This document shows, in pieces, positions 38,701-45,448 of a stretch of 64,000 nucleotides of DNA. This stretch comes from Shinella granuli. Its GTDB lineage: Bacteria; Pseudomonadota; Alphaproteobacteria; Rhizobiales; Rhizobiaceae. The stretch spans positions 62,001-126,000 of the forward strand of contig NZ_SLVX01000012.1 in NCBI RefSeq assembly GCF_004341885.1. The letters are read 5' to 3'. Both the position numbers and the translations under genes were made by a program. Each line of letters opens with the position of its first letter. Within the stretch, counting starts at the first letter, position 1. The notes under the pieces are model-generated. The model saw nothing but the letters and a program-made list of their open reading frames with translations. It had not been told where the DNA came from and searched no databases.

Positions 38701-39168
38701 GACGACCATGCCGATGGCGCCGGGCAGCGCCACGAGGTCGGCGACCGAGCGGATCTGCCAGATCTCGGGCGCATAGAGCAGATTGGCGACACCGAGCCCG
38801 CCGATGACCCAGAGAACGGACATCAGGATGGCCATGCGGATCGAGGCGCGGCCGGAGCGCACGTCGAGCGACTTCAGGATCGCGGCGGGCGTCTTGCGCG
38901 AGCCGTCATTGGCGGGCGTGAAGGCCGGGGTTTTCGGCGCCTGCTCGGGGCTGAGGCCGCGTGCGGCTTCGCCGGATGCAGGGCGATTGGCAGGTTTTTC
39001 CTGCGTCTTGTTGGGAGCGCGGCTTGCTGGTTCAGACACATGGGCCTCCGAAGCGTCCTTCTTCGAGGGCGTCTCCGGCGCCAGATCATCAAAGTCGATC
39101 TTCAGTGCTTCTTCCAGGGCCTGGAAGGCCTTGTCGTCGATCGACTCGGTGGGCTTGTTCGTCGCCAT
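32713..39168 (-). CDS. Growth pole ring (GPR/RgsE-like) giant coiled-coil membrane protein
   Basis: The product has about 2151 residues: a polar N-terminus (1-110) and two membrane segments (near 118-135 and 150-172). Then come some 1700 residues of heptad/11-mer helical repeats resembling apolipoprotein A1/A4/E, and a globular C-terminus from about 2040 (VDLWRRYQRGERDVFTRRLYTLKGQQ). Length, topology and composition match Agrobacterium GPR and Sinorhizobium RgsE, which form a ring at the growing pole and are needed for polar growth. Nine exact 22-residue units lie at 35221-35814, a 69-residue pair at 36301-36714 and a 44-residue pair near 37080-37340. The ATG at 39168 begins MATNKPTES with CGAGG upstream. 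CtrA-like sites lie in its promoter region. Confidence 0.92.
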   Translation of the reverse strand: MATNKPTESIDDKAFQALEEALKIDFDDLAPETPSKKDASEAHVSEPASRAPNKTQEKPANRPASGEAARGLSPEQAPKTPAFTPANDGSRKTPAAILKSLDVRSGRASIRMAILMSVLWVIGGLGVANLLYAPEIWQIRSVADLVALPGAIGMVVAIVMPIMLFFAFAIMISRAQELRSAARSMAEVALRLSEPETVASDRIMTVGQAVRREVSAMNEGIERTIARATELETLVHSEVNALERSYSDNEMRVRTLVQELGAEREAIVSHAERIRSSISGAHEQLKDELASAGDNITQRLATSGEAFASMLDTRAAMLMEKSDSATQTIGAMLSARTDSLLSTLSSSGLALANEFDSRLDHLTKTLDSRGRDLLQQFETRATSLDTNTEKLNAALNERAKQLNETLIARTREISESLSIGQQAVTGGLDHVLQSMNAALDEKGAQFRQSLKNAADDTVMDLDLRTGFFDERMQATVGQIASAFDHRVEEFAQAFDQRAGSLDSKLMESLARINETVASGRDAMDGILTSSIDRLGSTLTDQSFALATTLATSQEVIESAVSGHADAISNAVSGAHERMGAVLSEKSAALLGGLAEVQNRIESGFGTRADALAESISSSERRLTDALDSRGSAIATDIEAAQARMEEALGARASALVESISGSERRLTEALDSRGTSIASGIEAAQARMEEALGTRADEIASTIAASHNRIDSALSERTAALSSMLNETGSQLEQSVGTAASRVENALTGAARQIDDAITGRTANLASVLSNSAGAMQSAIDAAAERVETVLSEGNQQLTGVLHGQAAEFAEAFSGRAATIAEQLSGRASELAGSLVSTHEQIRATLDDRIDAINLAITEGRNQLTETLNDQVTSIGTSIATSTGMLELSMEQLSDRASALTGSLVTTHDEIRATLDDRINAINLAITEGRNHLTETLNDQVTTIGTSIATSAGMLELSMEQHEEALRRTIDGSGALLDQRVRESVGAVAERLVETSAKIVQAADTFGNRMEQTVDSVANRFDTTGSRLEENLGKLESRIEYSVDHVSGLVDTAASRISDTLSERLTDLDRVGGDVSLRVSEALSRPMAEVERIGDETTARIAAALAGRVTDIERLGASAAERIEGALSGRLTDIERVTGEAAERIDGTLASRADQIARIAGEAADRIDDTLIARATQIEMTVGNVAERIDDTLLARATQIELTVDNAAERIDGALVGRVDEISRTVGEAAERLDGTLLNRASQIERSVGNAAERIDGALVNRADEISRAVGEAAERIDGTLASRASDIARIAGEAAERIDGTLTARTGDIERITGEAAERIAGTIDEKTGRIEERLGTMDRALTIGLDSVNRTIDGKAAGLAATLREAVSQAAQDMDAEAIRSAQSLAKTGEEFASLSSSLRGAVSRAAQEMGAEAQRAAENIARTGEEFAGNLSARNEAFTRAVEETTATAVARFAETENRLADQAQSLRAGLGDVEKALEARGASIRSTLDERTRELNSMLASRTEELARLIDEEARPVIDSYAAVGREAAEGIGGVARDAAERISGVARESAERLRNENAALINAISARTADTLAAITSRTEEAAGTMREIESGLAANVESLIARLSESNGAIAGIVDAASQTLGAIDSRLMSTAERFSTSAERASDMVSTTSRLLEGKVDRLSDISSGTLSQIGGIVGRFEDHSKILSQASDLLAAAQSNLVSTLEERQDALRSLSVGLVQRSEEIEKTMQSLEGMVEGVFSRAEERSNLIAGNLRGGIQTSFAEVGRILGETEKRAEAAANMLREQLVKAGEEAGQSVEGSFARAEERTREVANRLRGSVGASLSDVDRMLAESGKKSEAATTVMRETLREAVEEAVGKFSGATEEIRRAAADIRKELDQTRGELKRGAFDLPEEAKESAAQMRRAVSEQIKALQDLSDIIGKSSSALEVSRPAVVQARVVQQAQPVQETRAEPRREEPAQLRGSLGLERAATATVPQRAQPLPAEAEARTTGGEGGWMRDLLRGAVSREEAQFGQPRTDGQAARPDNRNPRHVVESLNSLSVDIARAIDHDASVDLWRRYQRGERDVFTRRLYTLKGQQTFDEIKRKYEREPEFRTAVDRYISDFEKLLADVARNDRDKVMTQTYLTSDTGKVYTMLAHAAGRFS
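35221..35814 (-). repeat. 66-bp tandem repeat array inside the GPR-like gene (9 copies)
   Basis: Nine consecutive units of exactly 66 bp encode 22-residue blocks of the type AAERIDGTLxxRxxxIxRxxGE, with degenerate copies on both sides. The period of 22 (two 11-mers) is the apolipoprotein repeat unit. No insertion or deletion breaks the frame over 594 bp. Confidence 0.95.
36301..36714 (-). repeat. 207-bp direct repeat pair inside the GPR-like gene
   Basis: Two adjacent 207-bp segments are highly similar. The motif ttccagcatgccgg recurs at 36301 and 36508, and both encode RATLDDRI(D/N)AINLAITEGRN blocks of 69 residues. Confidence 0.85.
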
Positions 39169-39697
39169 GCGGATACGCCTCGTTACCATGTCCGGGATCG
39201 GGCTTCATGCGCGCTGCCGCTGCTCAGGCGCATTCGAACCGGTCCGGTTGGTGGCCGGTCTTGCTGCATACCCTCATGGCATGCAGCGTCCGGGCCGCCG
39301 TTCATTCCAAATTCGCTCGATAGACCGAAAAGGCGAAGCGGTGTATCTCCGCCCACGGCTTATCCACCGGGACTATCCGGCCGTATCGTAGTGACACATT
39401 AGCCTGTATCACACAATTCATTGCCATCTCCCTTCGCCCGAAACTTAACAGGAAGTTAATATCGGGCGATTCTGTATCGCGATGGAAAACCTGCGAAAAT
39501 GGCTATTTTTCAGCCGTTAACCATAGTTTGCGATTCATGCCCATTTTGCGCCGTCTTTTAATCGGATAGGCGCGCCGGCCGCGCAGAATGACGGTCCCAT
39601 GTCCCTGTGCGGAACGACGGATACATCCGTGCCGCACAGACATCTGCGTGCACCACAAGGAAACAAGCGTACATCGCGTCTATAAGGATATTGGCAA
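39169..39697. promoter_or_regulatory. Divergent regulatory region with CtrA-like sites (GPR-like / Hpt)
   Basis: The 529-bp gap holds no convincing gene. It has an AT-rich core (about 39395-39560) in an otherwise GC-rich window. At 39445-39459 there is TTAA-N7-TTAA, matching the full CtrA consensus. At 39517-39524 there is TTAACCAT, the CtrA half-site octamer. Both lie between the GPR-like gene (minus, start 39168) and the Hpt gene (plus, start 39698). Binding by CtrA is inferred from the motif. Confidence 0.6.
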
Positions 39698-40066
39698 ATG
39701 GCAGCGCTCAACATCGCATTCGAGGCGCCCGACAATGCAGGCGGCATGTCCCATTCCGGGGAAAAGCCGATCGATCTGGTACACCTTGCCCGCCAGACCA
39801 TGGGCGACAAGGGGCTGGAACTGGACGTGCTGCAGATGTTCGCGCGCCAGGCGCGCGCAAGCATGAAGGAACTGGCGACCTGCGAGGGCGCCGCCCGCGC
39901 TGCCGTCGCCCATCGCCTCAAGGGTTCCGCCCAGTCCGTCGGCGCCACCGCCGTCAGCAGGACGGCCGCCGCGCTCGAGGACAATCCGGGCGACGCCATC
40001 GCCCTTGCCGGCGTTGCCGCCGCCGTGGTCGAGGCGGAAAACTTCATCCTGAAGCTCTGCCGCTGA
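39698..40066 (+). CDS. Hpt-domain phosphotransfer protein
   Basis: The 122-residue protein is a single histidine-phosphotransfer domain with phospho-accepting H72 in [16 protein letters not shown], preceded by a helix with [15 protein letters not shown]. There is no kinase or receiver domain, so it should relay phosphate between a hybrid kinase and a response regulator. It differs from ChpT, which has a degenerate HATPase fold. AGGAT lies about 10 nt before the ATG. It is divergent from the GPR-like gene across a region with CtrA-like sites. Its partners are unknown. Confidence 0.88.
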   Translation: MAALNIAFEAPDNAGGMSHSGEKPIDLVHLARQTMGDKGLELDVLQMFARQARASMKELATCEGAARAAVAHRLKGSAQSVGATAVSRTAAALEDNPGDAIALAGVAAAVVEAENFILKLCR

Positions 40067-40269
40067 TCGCCGCAGGCCCCGCCGTGTCTTCCCTGGCGCG
40101 GCGGGAAAAGCCGACGCCGCGCCCGGACCATCCGGAACCCGCCGGGCGCGCGATGTTGACTGGGGAGGGGTTTTGTTGGAAACGTCCGCGGAAAACCGGC
40201 GCGTTCGACCATCCTTCCGCCGGCCGTTCGTTCGCCCGCCCGGGCAGTCTTGAGGATCCGGAAGCCATC

Positions 40270-40590
40270 ATGAGCAAACTCACCATCGTCGCCTTCGACG
40301 GCACGCGCCACGAACTGGATGTCGCCAACGGCTCCACGGTCATGGAAAACGCCGTGCGCAACTCCGTGCCCGGCATCGAGGCCGAGTGCGGCGGCGCCTG
40401 CGCCTGCGCGACCTGTCATGTCTATGTCGACGACGCCTGGAGCGCGATCGTCGGGCCGCCGGAAGCGATGGAAGAGGACATGCTGGACTTCGCCTACGAG
40501 GTGCGTCCCACCTCGCGGCTCTCCTGTCAGATCAAGATGTCGGATGCGCTCGACGGGCTCGTGGTCCACGTTCCCGAACGCCAGGCCTGA
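40270..40590 (+). CDS. Adrenodoxin-type 2Fe-2S ferredoxin
   Basis: The 106-residue electron carrier has cluster ligands C40, C46 and C49 ([12 protein letters not shown]) and C86 (RLSCQIKM), the C-x5-C-x2-C...C spacing of adrenodoxin/putidaredoxin-type ferredoxins. One additional Cys (C44) lies within the loop. It has no fused reductase. In alphaproteobacteria these ferredoxins feed P450s, Fe-S assembly or haem A synthesis; the partner cannot be read from neighbours. The ATG at 40270 gives the family start [11 protein letters not shown]. It follows the Hpt gene by 203 bp and is probably transcribed separately. Confidence 0.93.
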   Translation: MSKLTIVAFDGTRHELDVANGSTVMENAVRNSVPGIEAECGGACACATCHVYVDDAWSAIVGPPEAMEEDMLDFAYEVRPTSRLSCQIKMSDALDGLVVHVPERQA

Positions 40591-40710
40591 CATCTTTTCC
40601 TTCAGACTGACTGAAGCGCTGGCCGAACCCGATCCGGTTTCGGCCTTGTCGTCTCTTCTTTCCGCATGAAGAAGAGATCGCGAAGTTCTGCGGGATCGGA
40701 AGAATAGAAG

Positions 40711-40860
40711 AACAAAAAAAGAGCCTCGCCGGTCGGTCAGGACGAGCGAGGCCAGGAGGGCGCATCGCAGACAGGAGAGGGAGGAGACACCTGCTGCTTT
40801 GATTGGGACGCGCCAGGAGAACCTGTTACAAACCGTTTCATGCAACTTCGGGAAGGAAAA
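40711..40860 (-). ncRNA. Candidate small RNA with Rho-independent terminator
   Basis: On the minus strand a 7-bp stem (gcctcgc/gcgaggc, 40723-40752) is followed by TC and a run of seven T (40714-40720), a good terminator. No gene ends just upstream of it: the next minus-strand stop is 270 bp away. The RNA before the terminator would contain CU-rich stretches complementary to ribosome sites (cctcct at 40753-40759 region and tctcctccctctcctg at about 40772-40787), as in many alphaproteobacterial trans-acting sRNAs. The 5' end is not determined; about 100-150 nt is guessed. It occupies the 430-bp gap between ferredoxin and the DUF922 gene. Confidence 0.5.
40713..40752 (-). terminator. Rho-independent terminator (minus strand)
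   Basis: A stem of 7 bp with a 16-nt loop that can pair further (gtcc/ggac-type) is followed by a T7 tract on the minus strand. It would end the candidate sRNA, or a long 3' UTR of the DUF922 gene. Confidence 0.75.
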
Positions 40861-41020
40861 TCGTCTTCCCGTTCACTGTTGGTATGAAAATACGGTGATT
40901 TGCGGAATTGCGCTATCGCTAAAACTAACCAGTCATTTCATGCATGGGAATGCGCGCGGGCCTTGGCCCGGTCCCGTTCCATTAAAGCTCTTTCAAGAAA
41001 TACCTGCCGGGGTGGCGTGT

Positions 41021-41632
41021 CTACTCGGCGCGGCTCTTCAGCCGGTGTACGAGCAGGCGCATCATCCGGTCGTTGAAGTTCTTCGATTCGATGCGGTCGA
41101 AGCGTGCCTGGTCGGCGTCGTGCTTCGACACGGCATCGGCCGTCGCCCGGTCGACGCGCGCCTGCATGCGCTCGCAGTCGGCCTCGGGGCGCAGCGTCTT
41201 CAGCGTGCGTTCCAGGTTGCGGGCGTGGGTGCGGGCGATTTCGGCGTGGCGTTCCTCGTGGCGCTTGATGTCGCTCGAAAGCGTGTCCCAGATGAGCGCG
41301 AGCGACGGGGTGGCGCGCTTGCGGTGCTTCCAGCGCGGCAGGATGATCTCGGTGGAGAGCGTCACCCGCGCCTCGCCGACCGCGCAGCGGTTGCCGCGGC
41401 GCACATAGGTCACCGAGCCGCCCCATTTGATCCGGGTGGCGCCGGGATGGCGCGCGCCGCTGTGTTTCATGACCGGGCCGCGCTTCGACAGCTCCTCGTC
41501 GAGTTCGGCCGCCGTGCGCCCGCCGACGGAAAAATAGGCGAAGGTCTTGGAGGTGATGGTCTCGGCGCGGGCCGGCTGGAGCGCGAGGCAGGCGAGGGCG
41601 GCAAGGGCCATCAGGCGGGCGATGGTCGTCAT
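41021..41632 (-). CDS. Exported DUF922 protein, putative metalloprotease
   Basis: The 203-residue protein has a signal peptide cleaved near ARA-E (residue 23). The DUF922 domain contains HEERH at 125-129, an HExxH zinc-protease pattern, within DIKRHEERHAEIARTHARNLE. DUF922 is described as a predicted secreted Zn-dependent protease family; activity is not demonstrated here. Also visible is the start TITSKTFAYFSVGGRTAAELDEELSKRGP, conserved in the family (mimicking a fold with a T-Y-F strand). It is divergent from folP across 240 bp. Confidence 0.87.
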   Translation of the reverse strand: MTTIARLMALAALACLALQPARAETITSKTFAYFSVGGRTAAELDEELSKRGPVMKHSGARHPGATRIKWGGSVTYVRRGNRCAVGEARVTLSTEIILPRWKHRKRATPSLALIWDTLSSDIKRHEERHAEIARTHARNLERTLKTLRPEADCERMQARVDRATADAVSKHDADQARFDRIESKNFNDRMMRLLVHRLKSRAE

Positions 41633-41760
41633 TCAGTCAGCTTTCCTTTCGCCACCGGATGATCCGATACACAGGCCGGCTGAAGGCGCCGGTTGAACTT
41701 CCCCCAAGCTTGGGGCATAGGCTCGGCGAGCGCAACACCCTTTGCGGGACGCCGCTTAGT

Positions 41761-41798
41761 ACCCTTAGCTTCAAACCCGTTGATTTAAAGCTAAGGGT
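41761..41798. promoter_or_regulatory. Inverted repeat upstream of folP
   Basis: A perfect 11-bp inverted repeat (acccttagctt/aagctaagggt) is separated by 16 bp, about 75 bp before folP. There is no T-tract, so an operator or structured leader is more likely than a terminator. A second palindrome, ccccaagcttgggg, lies at 41702-41715. Confidence 0.5.
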
Positions 41799-41872
41799 GC
41801 CGAGAAGATTCAAAGTATCGTCATAGCGTCCCTGGCGTGCGGCGCCGTCGCTGACTGCGGAAGGAAACCGCC

Positions 41873-42745
41873 ATGTTCTCGCCATTCGAACCTTTTCGCT
41901 GGGCGCTCGCCCATGGCCGGTCGCTGGAGCTGGGCCCCCGCGGCATCCTGATGGCGATCGTCAACGTCACGCCGGATTCCTTTTCCGACGGCGGCCGGTT
42001 CGACAGCGCGGACAAGGCGGTGGCGCAGGCCGTCCTCTGTCTCGAAGAGGGGGCGGAGATCGTCGATATCGGCGGGGAATCGACGCGCCCCGGCGCGGCT
42101 CCCGTGTCGGCGGCGGAGGAGCAGGACCGCATCCTGCCGGTCATCGAGGCGCTTGCGGGCACGACGGACGCGCTCATCTCGGTCGATACCTACCGGGCCG
42201 AGACGGCGCGGCTTGCCGTTGCGGCCGGCGCCCATATCGTCAACGACGTGCACGGCCTGCAGCGCGAACCCGACATTGCCGGCGTTGCCGCCGGGACCGG
42301 GGCGGGGCTCTGCATCATGCATACCGGCCGCGACCGCCAGAAGCGGCCGGATGTGGTGGAGGACCAGTATCTCTTCCTCGGCCGCTCGCTGGAGATCGCC
42401 CGGACGGCGGGCGTCGCGCGCGAGGCGATGGTGCTCGATCCCGGCTTCGGCTTTGCCAAGGATACGGACGAAAACCTCGAACTGATGGCGCGTTTCGGCG
42501 AGCTTTACGGCTTCGAACTGCCCATCCTGGCCGGCACCTCGCGCAAGCGCTTCGTCGGCGCCGTCACGGGGCGCGAGGCGGAAGGCCGCGATGCCGGCAC
42601 GGCCGCCACCACCGCGCTGCTGCGGGCCGCCGGCGCGGCGGTCTTCAGGGTGCACGATGTCGCAATCAACAGGGATGCGCTGGCGATGGCGGATGCTATG
42701 CTCGCCGCGGGGCGCAAGGTGACGGCGCGCGAGGCGCGCACCTGA
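41873..42745 (+). CDS. folP: Dihydropteroate synthase
   Basis: Joins p-aminobenzoate to dihydropterin pyrophosphate in folate synthesis; it is the target of sulfonamides. The 290-residue TIM barrel has MAIVNVTPDSFSDGG (27-41), the signature DIGGESTRPGA, and the C-terminal region GTSRKRFVGAVTG with the Lys-Arg of the pterin site. It starts with GGAAGG before the ATG and is the first gene of folP-folB-folK, with 23 bp to folB. Minor usual variations are seen but nothing suggesting resistance can be stated. Confidence 0.96.
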   Translation: MFSPFEPFRWALAHGRSLELGPRGILMAIVNVTPDSFSDGGRFDSADKAVAQAVLCLEEGAEIVDIGGESTRPGAAPVSAAEEQDRILPVIEALAGTTDALISVDTYRAETARLAVAAGAHIVNDVHGLQREPDIAGVAAGTGAGLCIMHTGRDRQKRPDVVEDQYLFLGRSLEIARTAGVAREAMVLDPGFGFAKDTDENLELMARFGELYGFELPILAGTSRKRFVGAVTGREAEGRDAGTAATTALLRAAGAAVFRVHDVAINRDALAMADAMLAAGRKVTAREART

Positions 42746-42768
42746 CAGGCAGCCAGACAGGAAAGACC

Positions 42769-43137
42769 ATGACCACCACCTACACGATCACGCTCAAGAA
42801 CTGCGCCTTCTTCGCCCGCCACGGCCTGCACGATGCCGAGGAATTCCTCGGCCAGCGGTTCTTCGTCGACGCGGAGCTGGAGGTCAAGCCGCTGCGCCCG
42901 CTCTCCGACGATGCGATCGAATCGACCGTCGATTACGGCGTCGCCTTCCAGGAAATCGAGAAGATCGTCACCGGCCAGCGCCGCTATCTCATCGAGGCGC
43001 TGGCGCAGGAGATCGCCACCGTGCTCTGTGCCCGCTTCCCGCAGATTTCGCGCGCGCGCATCACGGTGCGCAAGCCGAATGCGCCGGTGCCCGGTGTGCT
43101 GGACCATGTGCAGGTGACGGTCGATCATGCCGTTTGA
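42769..43137 (+). CDS. folB: Dihydroneopterin aldolase
   Basis: Splits dihydroneopterin to 6-hydroxymethyl-dihydropterin and glycolaldehyde. The 122-residue protein has the family pattern CAFFARHGLHDAEEFLGQRFFVDAEL with the active-site Glu region, VDYGVAFQEIEKIV, and RITVRKPNAPVPGVLDHVQVTV with the conserved Lys-Pro. Second in the fol operon; its last 11 bp overlap the folK start, so translation is coupled. Confidence 0.95.
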   Translation: MTTTYTITLKNCAFFARHGLHDAEEFLGQRFFVDAELEVKPLRPLSDDAIESTVDYGVAFQEIEKIVTGQRRYLIEALAQEIATVLCARFPQISRARITVRKPNAPVPGVLDHVQVTVDHAV

Positions 43138-43645
43138 GCCCTTCCGCCAGGCCGCGCTCGGCCTCGGCGGCAATATCGGCGATCCCGTGCGCGCCATGGC
43201 CGAGGCGCTGCGGGCGCTGGACGCGCGGAACGATTGCCGCGTGACGGCCGTCTCGCGGCTCTACCGCACGCCGCCCTGGGGAAAGACCGACCAGGACTGG
43301 TTCTTCAACGCCTGTGCGCTGGTGGAGACGACGCTCGCGCCCGAGCCGTTGCTCGACACCTGTCTTGCCATCGAGCGCGACATGAAGCGCGAGCGCAAGG
43401 AGCGCTGGGGGCCGCGCACCATCGACATCGATGTCCTGACCTATGAGGGCGTGGCGCAATCCGGCGGGCGGCTGGAGCTGCCGCATCCGCGCATGACGGG
43501 GCGCGGCTTCGTGCTGATGCCGCTCGCGGACGTGGCGCCCGACCTCGCGGTCGAGGGACGCACGGTGGCCTCGTGGCTGGAGGATGCGGATGTCTCGGGC
43601 ATCGAGCCGGCGAGCGCCGGCCCGGAATGGTGGAAGGCTACTTGA
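43127..43645 (+). CDS. folK: 2-amino-4-hydroxy-6-hydroxymethyldihydropteridine pyrophosphokinase
   Basis: Transfers pyrophosphate from ATP to hydroxymethyl-dihydropterin, supplying FolP. The 172-residue protein has GLGGNIGDP at the start, YRTPPWGKTDQDWFFNAC, and the Mg/ATP-binding signature KERWGPRTIDIDVLTY with two catalytic Asp. HPRMTGRGFVLMPL also fits the family. It starts inside the 3' end of folB and converges on the exported gene at 43638, overlapping it by 8 bp. Confidence 0.96.
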   Translation: MPFEPFRQAALGLGGNIGDPVRAMAEALRALDARNDCRVTAVSRLYRTPPWGKTDQDWFFNACALVETTLAPEPLLDTCLAIERDMKRERKERWGPRTIDIDVLTYEGVAQSGGRLELPHPRMTGRGFVLMPLADVAPDLAVEGRTVASWLEDADVSGIEPASAGPEWWKAT

Positions 43646-44186
43646 TCGAGCCGACGGCGATGTCGTCGAGATTGCGGTCGAGCGAGACGCCGATGACCGG
43701 CACCATCTTGTCCTCGACCTTCACCGAGATGGTGATGTTCATCTTGTTGTCGCCGTCCAGGCGCGCGATCATCGCGCCGTTCAGCTTCTGCCGGTTGATG
43801 CCGACGACCACCTTGTTGCCGTTGACCTGGCCGGAGGTGATGTCGAGCCCCTTGCCGGCGGCGCCGTCGAGGAACTTGCCCTTGTAGGTGCTGCCCGACC
43901 GGGTGATGAGGGCGGACATCGGCTGCTTGAAGACGCCGACGCGGCAGAAGCCGTCGAGCTGGATGCCGGCGCCCTTGGCCGGCGCGGTATCGCCCGTCAG
44001 GTCGCAGGCGAACTTGGTGCCCTTGTACTTGCCGGCGACGATCTCGCCCTTGCCCTGCCAACTGCCGGTGACCTGCTCGAAGAAGGCCTTGTCGCGCGAG
44101 CCGGCGGAGGCCGGAAGGGCGACGGCGGTGGCTGCGAGGAAGGCCGCTACGGAGACGCGGGCGATCAAAGAAGTGCGCGAGTACAT
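43638..44186 (-). CDS. Exported protein, hypothetical (rhizobial)
   Basis: The 182-residue protein has a signal peptide (RTSLIARVSVAAFLAATAVALPASA, cleavage near residue 29). The soluble domain is built of short beta-type stretches: VTGSWQGKGEIVAGKYKGTKFACDLTG, GIQLDGFCRVG with a pair of Cys, and MNITISVKVEDKMVPVIGV. It looks like a small periplasmic beta-barrel of unknown role. The ATG at 44186 has AAGGATC upstream; a GTG/ATG nine codons earlier is less likely. It overlaps folK tail to tail. Confidence 0.82.
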   Translation of the reverse strand: MYSRTSLIARVSVAAFLAATAVALPASAGSRDKAFFEQVTGSWQGKGEIVAGKYKGTKFACDLTGDTAPAKGAGIQLDGFCRVGVFKQPMSALITRSGSTYKGKFLDGAAGKGLDITSGQVNGNKVVVGINRQKLNGAMIARLDGDNKMNITISVKVEDKMVPVIGVSLDRNLDDIAVGSIK

Positions 44187-44386
44187 GAACGATCCTTGAT
44201 GGGCGACGGCCATCCGGCCTGCTTGTGTGCGACGAGATTTGCGCGAAAATGGTTAATGGACGGTTTCCGCCCGTCTTGCCCTTCGTCATTTACCTGCGGT
44301 GCAGGCCCGGAAAACCGGGGTGTTGCAACGAGTCCACAGTTCTGCAGCGTCCTTTGCGCGTCGTGATTGAACCGTGGCGCGGCAGG

Positions 44387-45448
44387 TCACGCCTCCTCGC
44401 GCCGGCCGCCCGCCATGTTCGGTGTCAGGTCCCCGATGAAATCGCCGATGCCGGGCCGTTTCAGCGCGCGGAAGGGCATGGGCCGGCAGAGGTCCATGGC
44501 GGCGATGCCGATTCGCGCCGTCATCAGGCCGTTGATGACGCCTTCGCCGAGCCGGGCGGAGAGTTTCGAGGCGAGCCCATGGCCCAGCACCTGCTGCACC
44601 AGGCTGTCGCCCATGGCGATGGAGCCGGTGACGGCGAGATGGGCGATGACGTCGCGCATCAGCCGCAGCATGCCGATCTTGCCGGGGCGCCCGCCGTAGA
44701 GCTCCGCCATGCCGCGCACCAGCCGGCTGCTCTCGTAGATGACATAGCCGAGATCGACCAGCGCGCGCGGGCTGACGGCGGTGACGATGGAGACCCGCTT
44801 GGCGGCGCCGAGGATCAGCGCGCGCGCCTCGCGGTCGAGCGGGGTCATCAGCTCGCGCTCGGCAAGGTCGACGAGGTGGGCCGCGTCGATGATCTCGCCT
44901 TCGGTCTCGGCAAGGCGTGCGCGCCCGCGCGCCGTCTGCGGCCGGGCGGCGGCGAGATGCACGAGGCGGGCGAGGATGGCGCGGCCGACCGACGGGCTCG
45001 GCGAGAGGGCGGCCTCGGCGACGTCGCGCTTGAGGTCCTGCACGGCGGCGAGGCGGCGCAGGCCGATCAGCTCGCGCACGACGAGGCCGAGCACGGCGAG
45101 AACGGCGATGGCGGCGGCGGCGACCGCGAGATAGCCCAGCCAGTCGTTGCGGCTGAAGAGGTCGCGGATCAGCGCATCGACCCAGAGGCCGATGGCGAGC
45201 GAGACGAGGAGCCCGAGCGCGCCGAGGGCGATGCGGCCGAGCGTCAGGCGGCGCTTGCGCGGGGTTGCGACCGGCGGCGCCAGGTCCGGCAGGTCGGCGG
45301 TGGTGGCGATGAAGGGATCCTCGGCATCCGGCGTCAACGTGACGGCGTCGTCGAAGGCGGCGGGAGCACGGGGCCTCGTGCGCTCGGGCGGCTGCGGGGA
45401 GCCGCCGGGCAGCGAGAAGGCGGCGGGCTTGCGCGGGCGGTCGTTCAT
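44387..45448 (-). CDS. YcjF/UPF0283 family membrane protein (DUF697)
   Basis: The 353-residue protein has a disordered N-terminus and two membrane helices (about 72-93 and 106-128). A C-terminal DUF697-type helical domain follows, with VDLGYVIYESSRLVRGMAELYGGRPG and IAHLAVTGSIAMGDSLVQQVLGHGLASKLSARLGEGVINGLMTARIG. The partner YcjX gene lies directly upstream and its stop overlaps this ATG by 4 bp (ATGA). YcjX-YcjF pairs are widespread in proteobacteria and linked to envelope stress in E. coli; the function is unresolved. Confidence 0.9.
   Translation of the reverse strand: MNDRPRKPAAFSLPGGSPQPPERTRPRAPAAFDDAVTLTPDAEDPFIATTADLPDLAPPVATPRKRRLTLGRIALGALGLLVSLAIGLWVDALIRDLFSRNDWLGYLAVAAAAIAVLAVLGLVVRELIGLRRLAAVQDLKRDVAEAALSPSPSVGRAILARLVHLAAARPQTARGRARLAETEGEIIDAAHLVDLAERELMTPLDREARALILGAAKRVSIVTAVSPRALVDLGYVIYESSRLVRGMAELYGGRPGKIGMLRLMRDVIAHLAVTGSIAMGDSLVQQVLGHGLASKLSARLGEGVINGLMTARIGIAAMDLCRPMPFRALKRPGIGDFIGDLTPNMAGGRREEA

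Noticed and set aside
34108-39402. A very long open frame (over 1700 codons) on the plus strand, opposite the GPR-like gene, and another at 34604-38434.
   Set aside because: They are mirror frames created by the repetitive GC-rich codons of the GPR-like gene: composition is unnatural (Asp/Gly/Ala/Arg repeats), no ribosome site or family similarity is seen, and the minus-strand protein matches a known family.
40799-41662. A 287-codon plus-strand frame starting in the ferredoxin-DUF922 gap.
   Set aside because: Most of it is antisense to the DUF922 gene, which has a signal peptide and conserved HEERH motif; the start region has no valid support.
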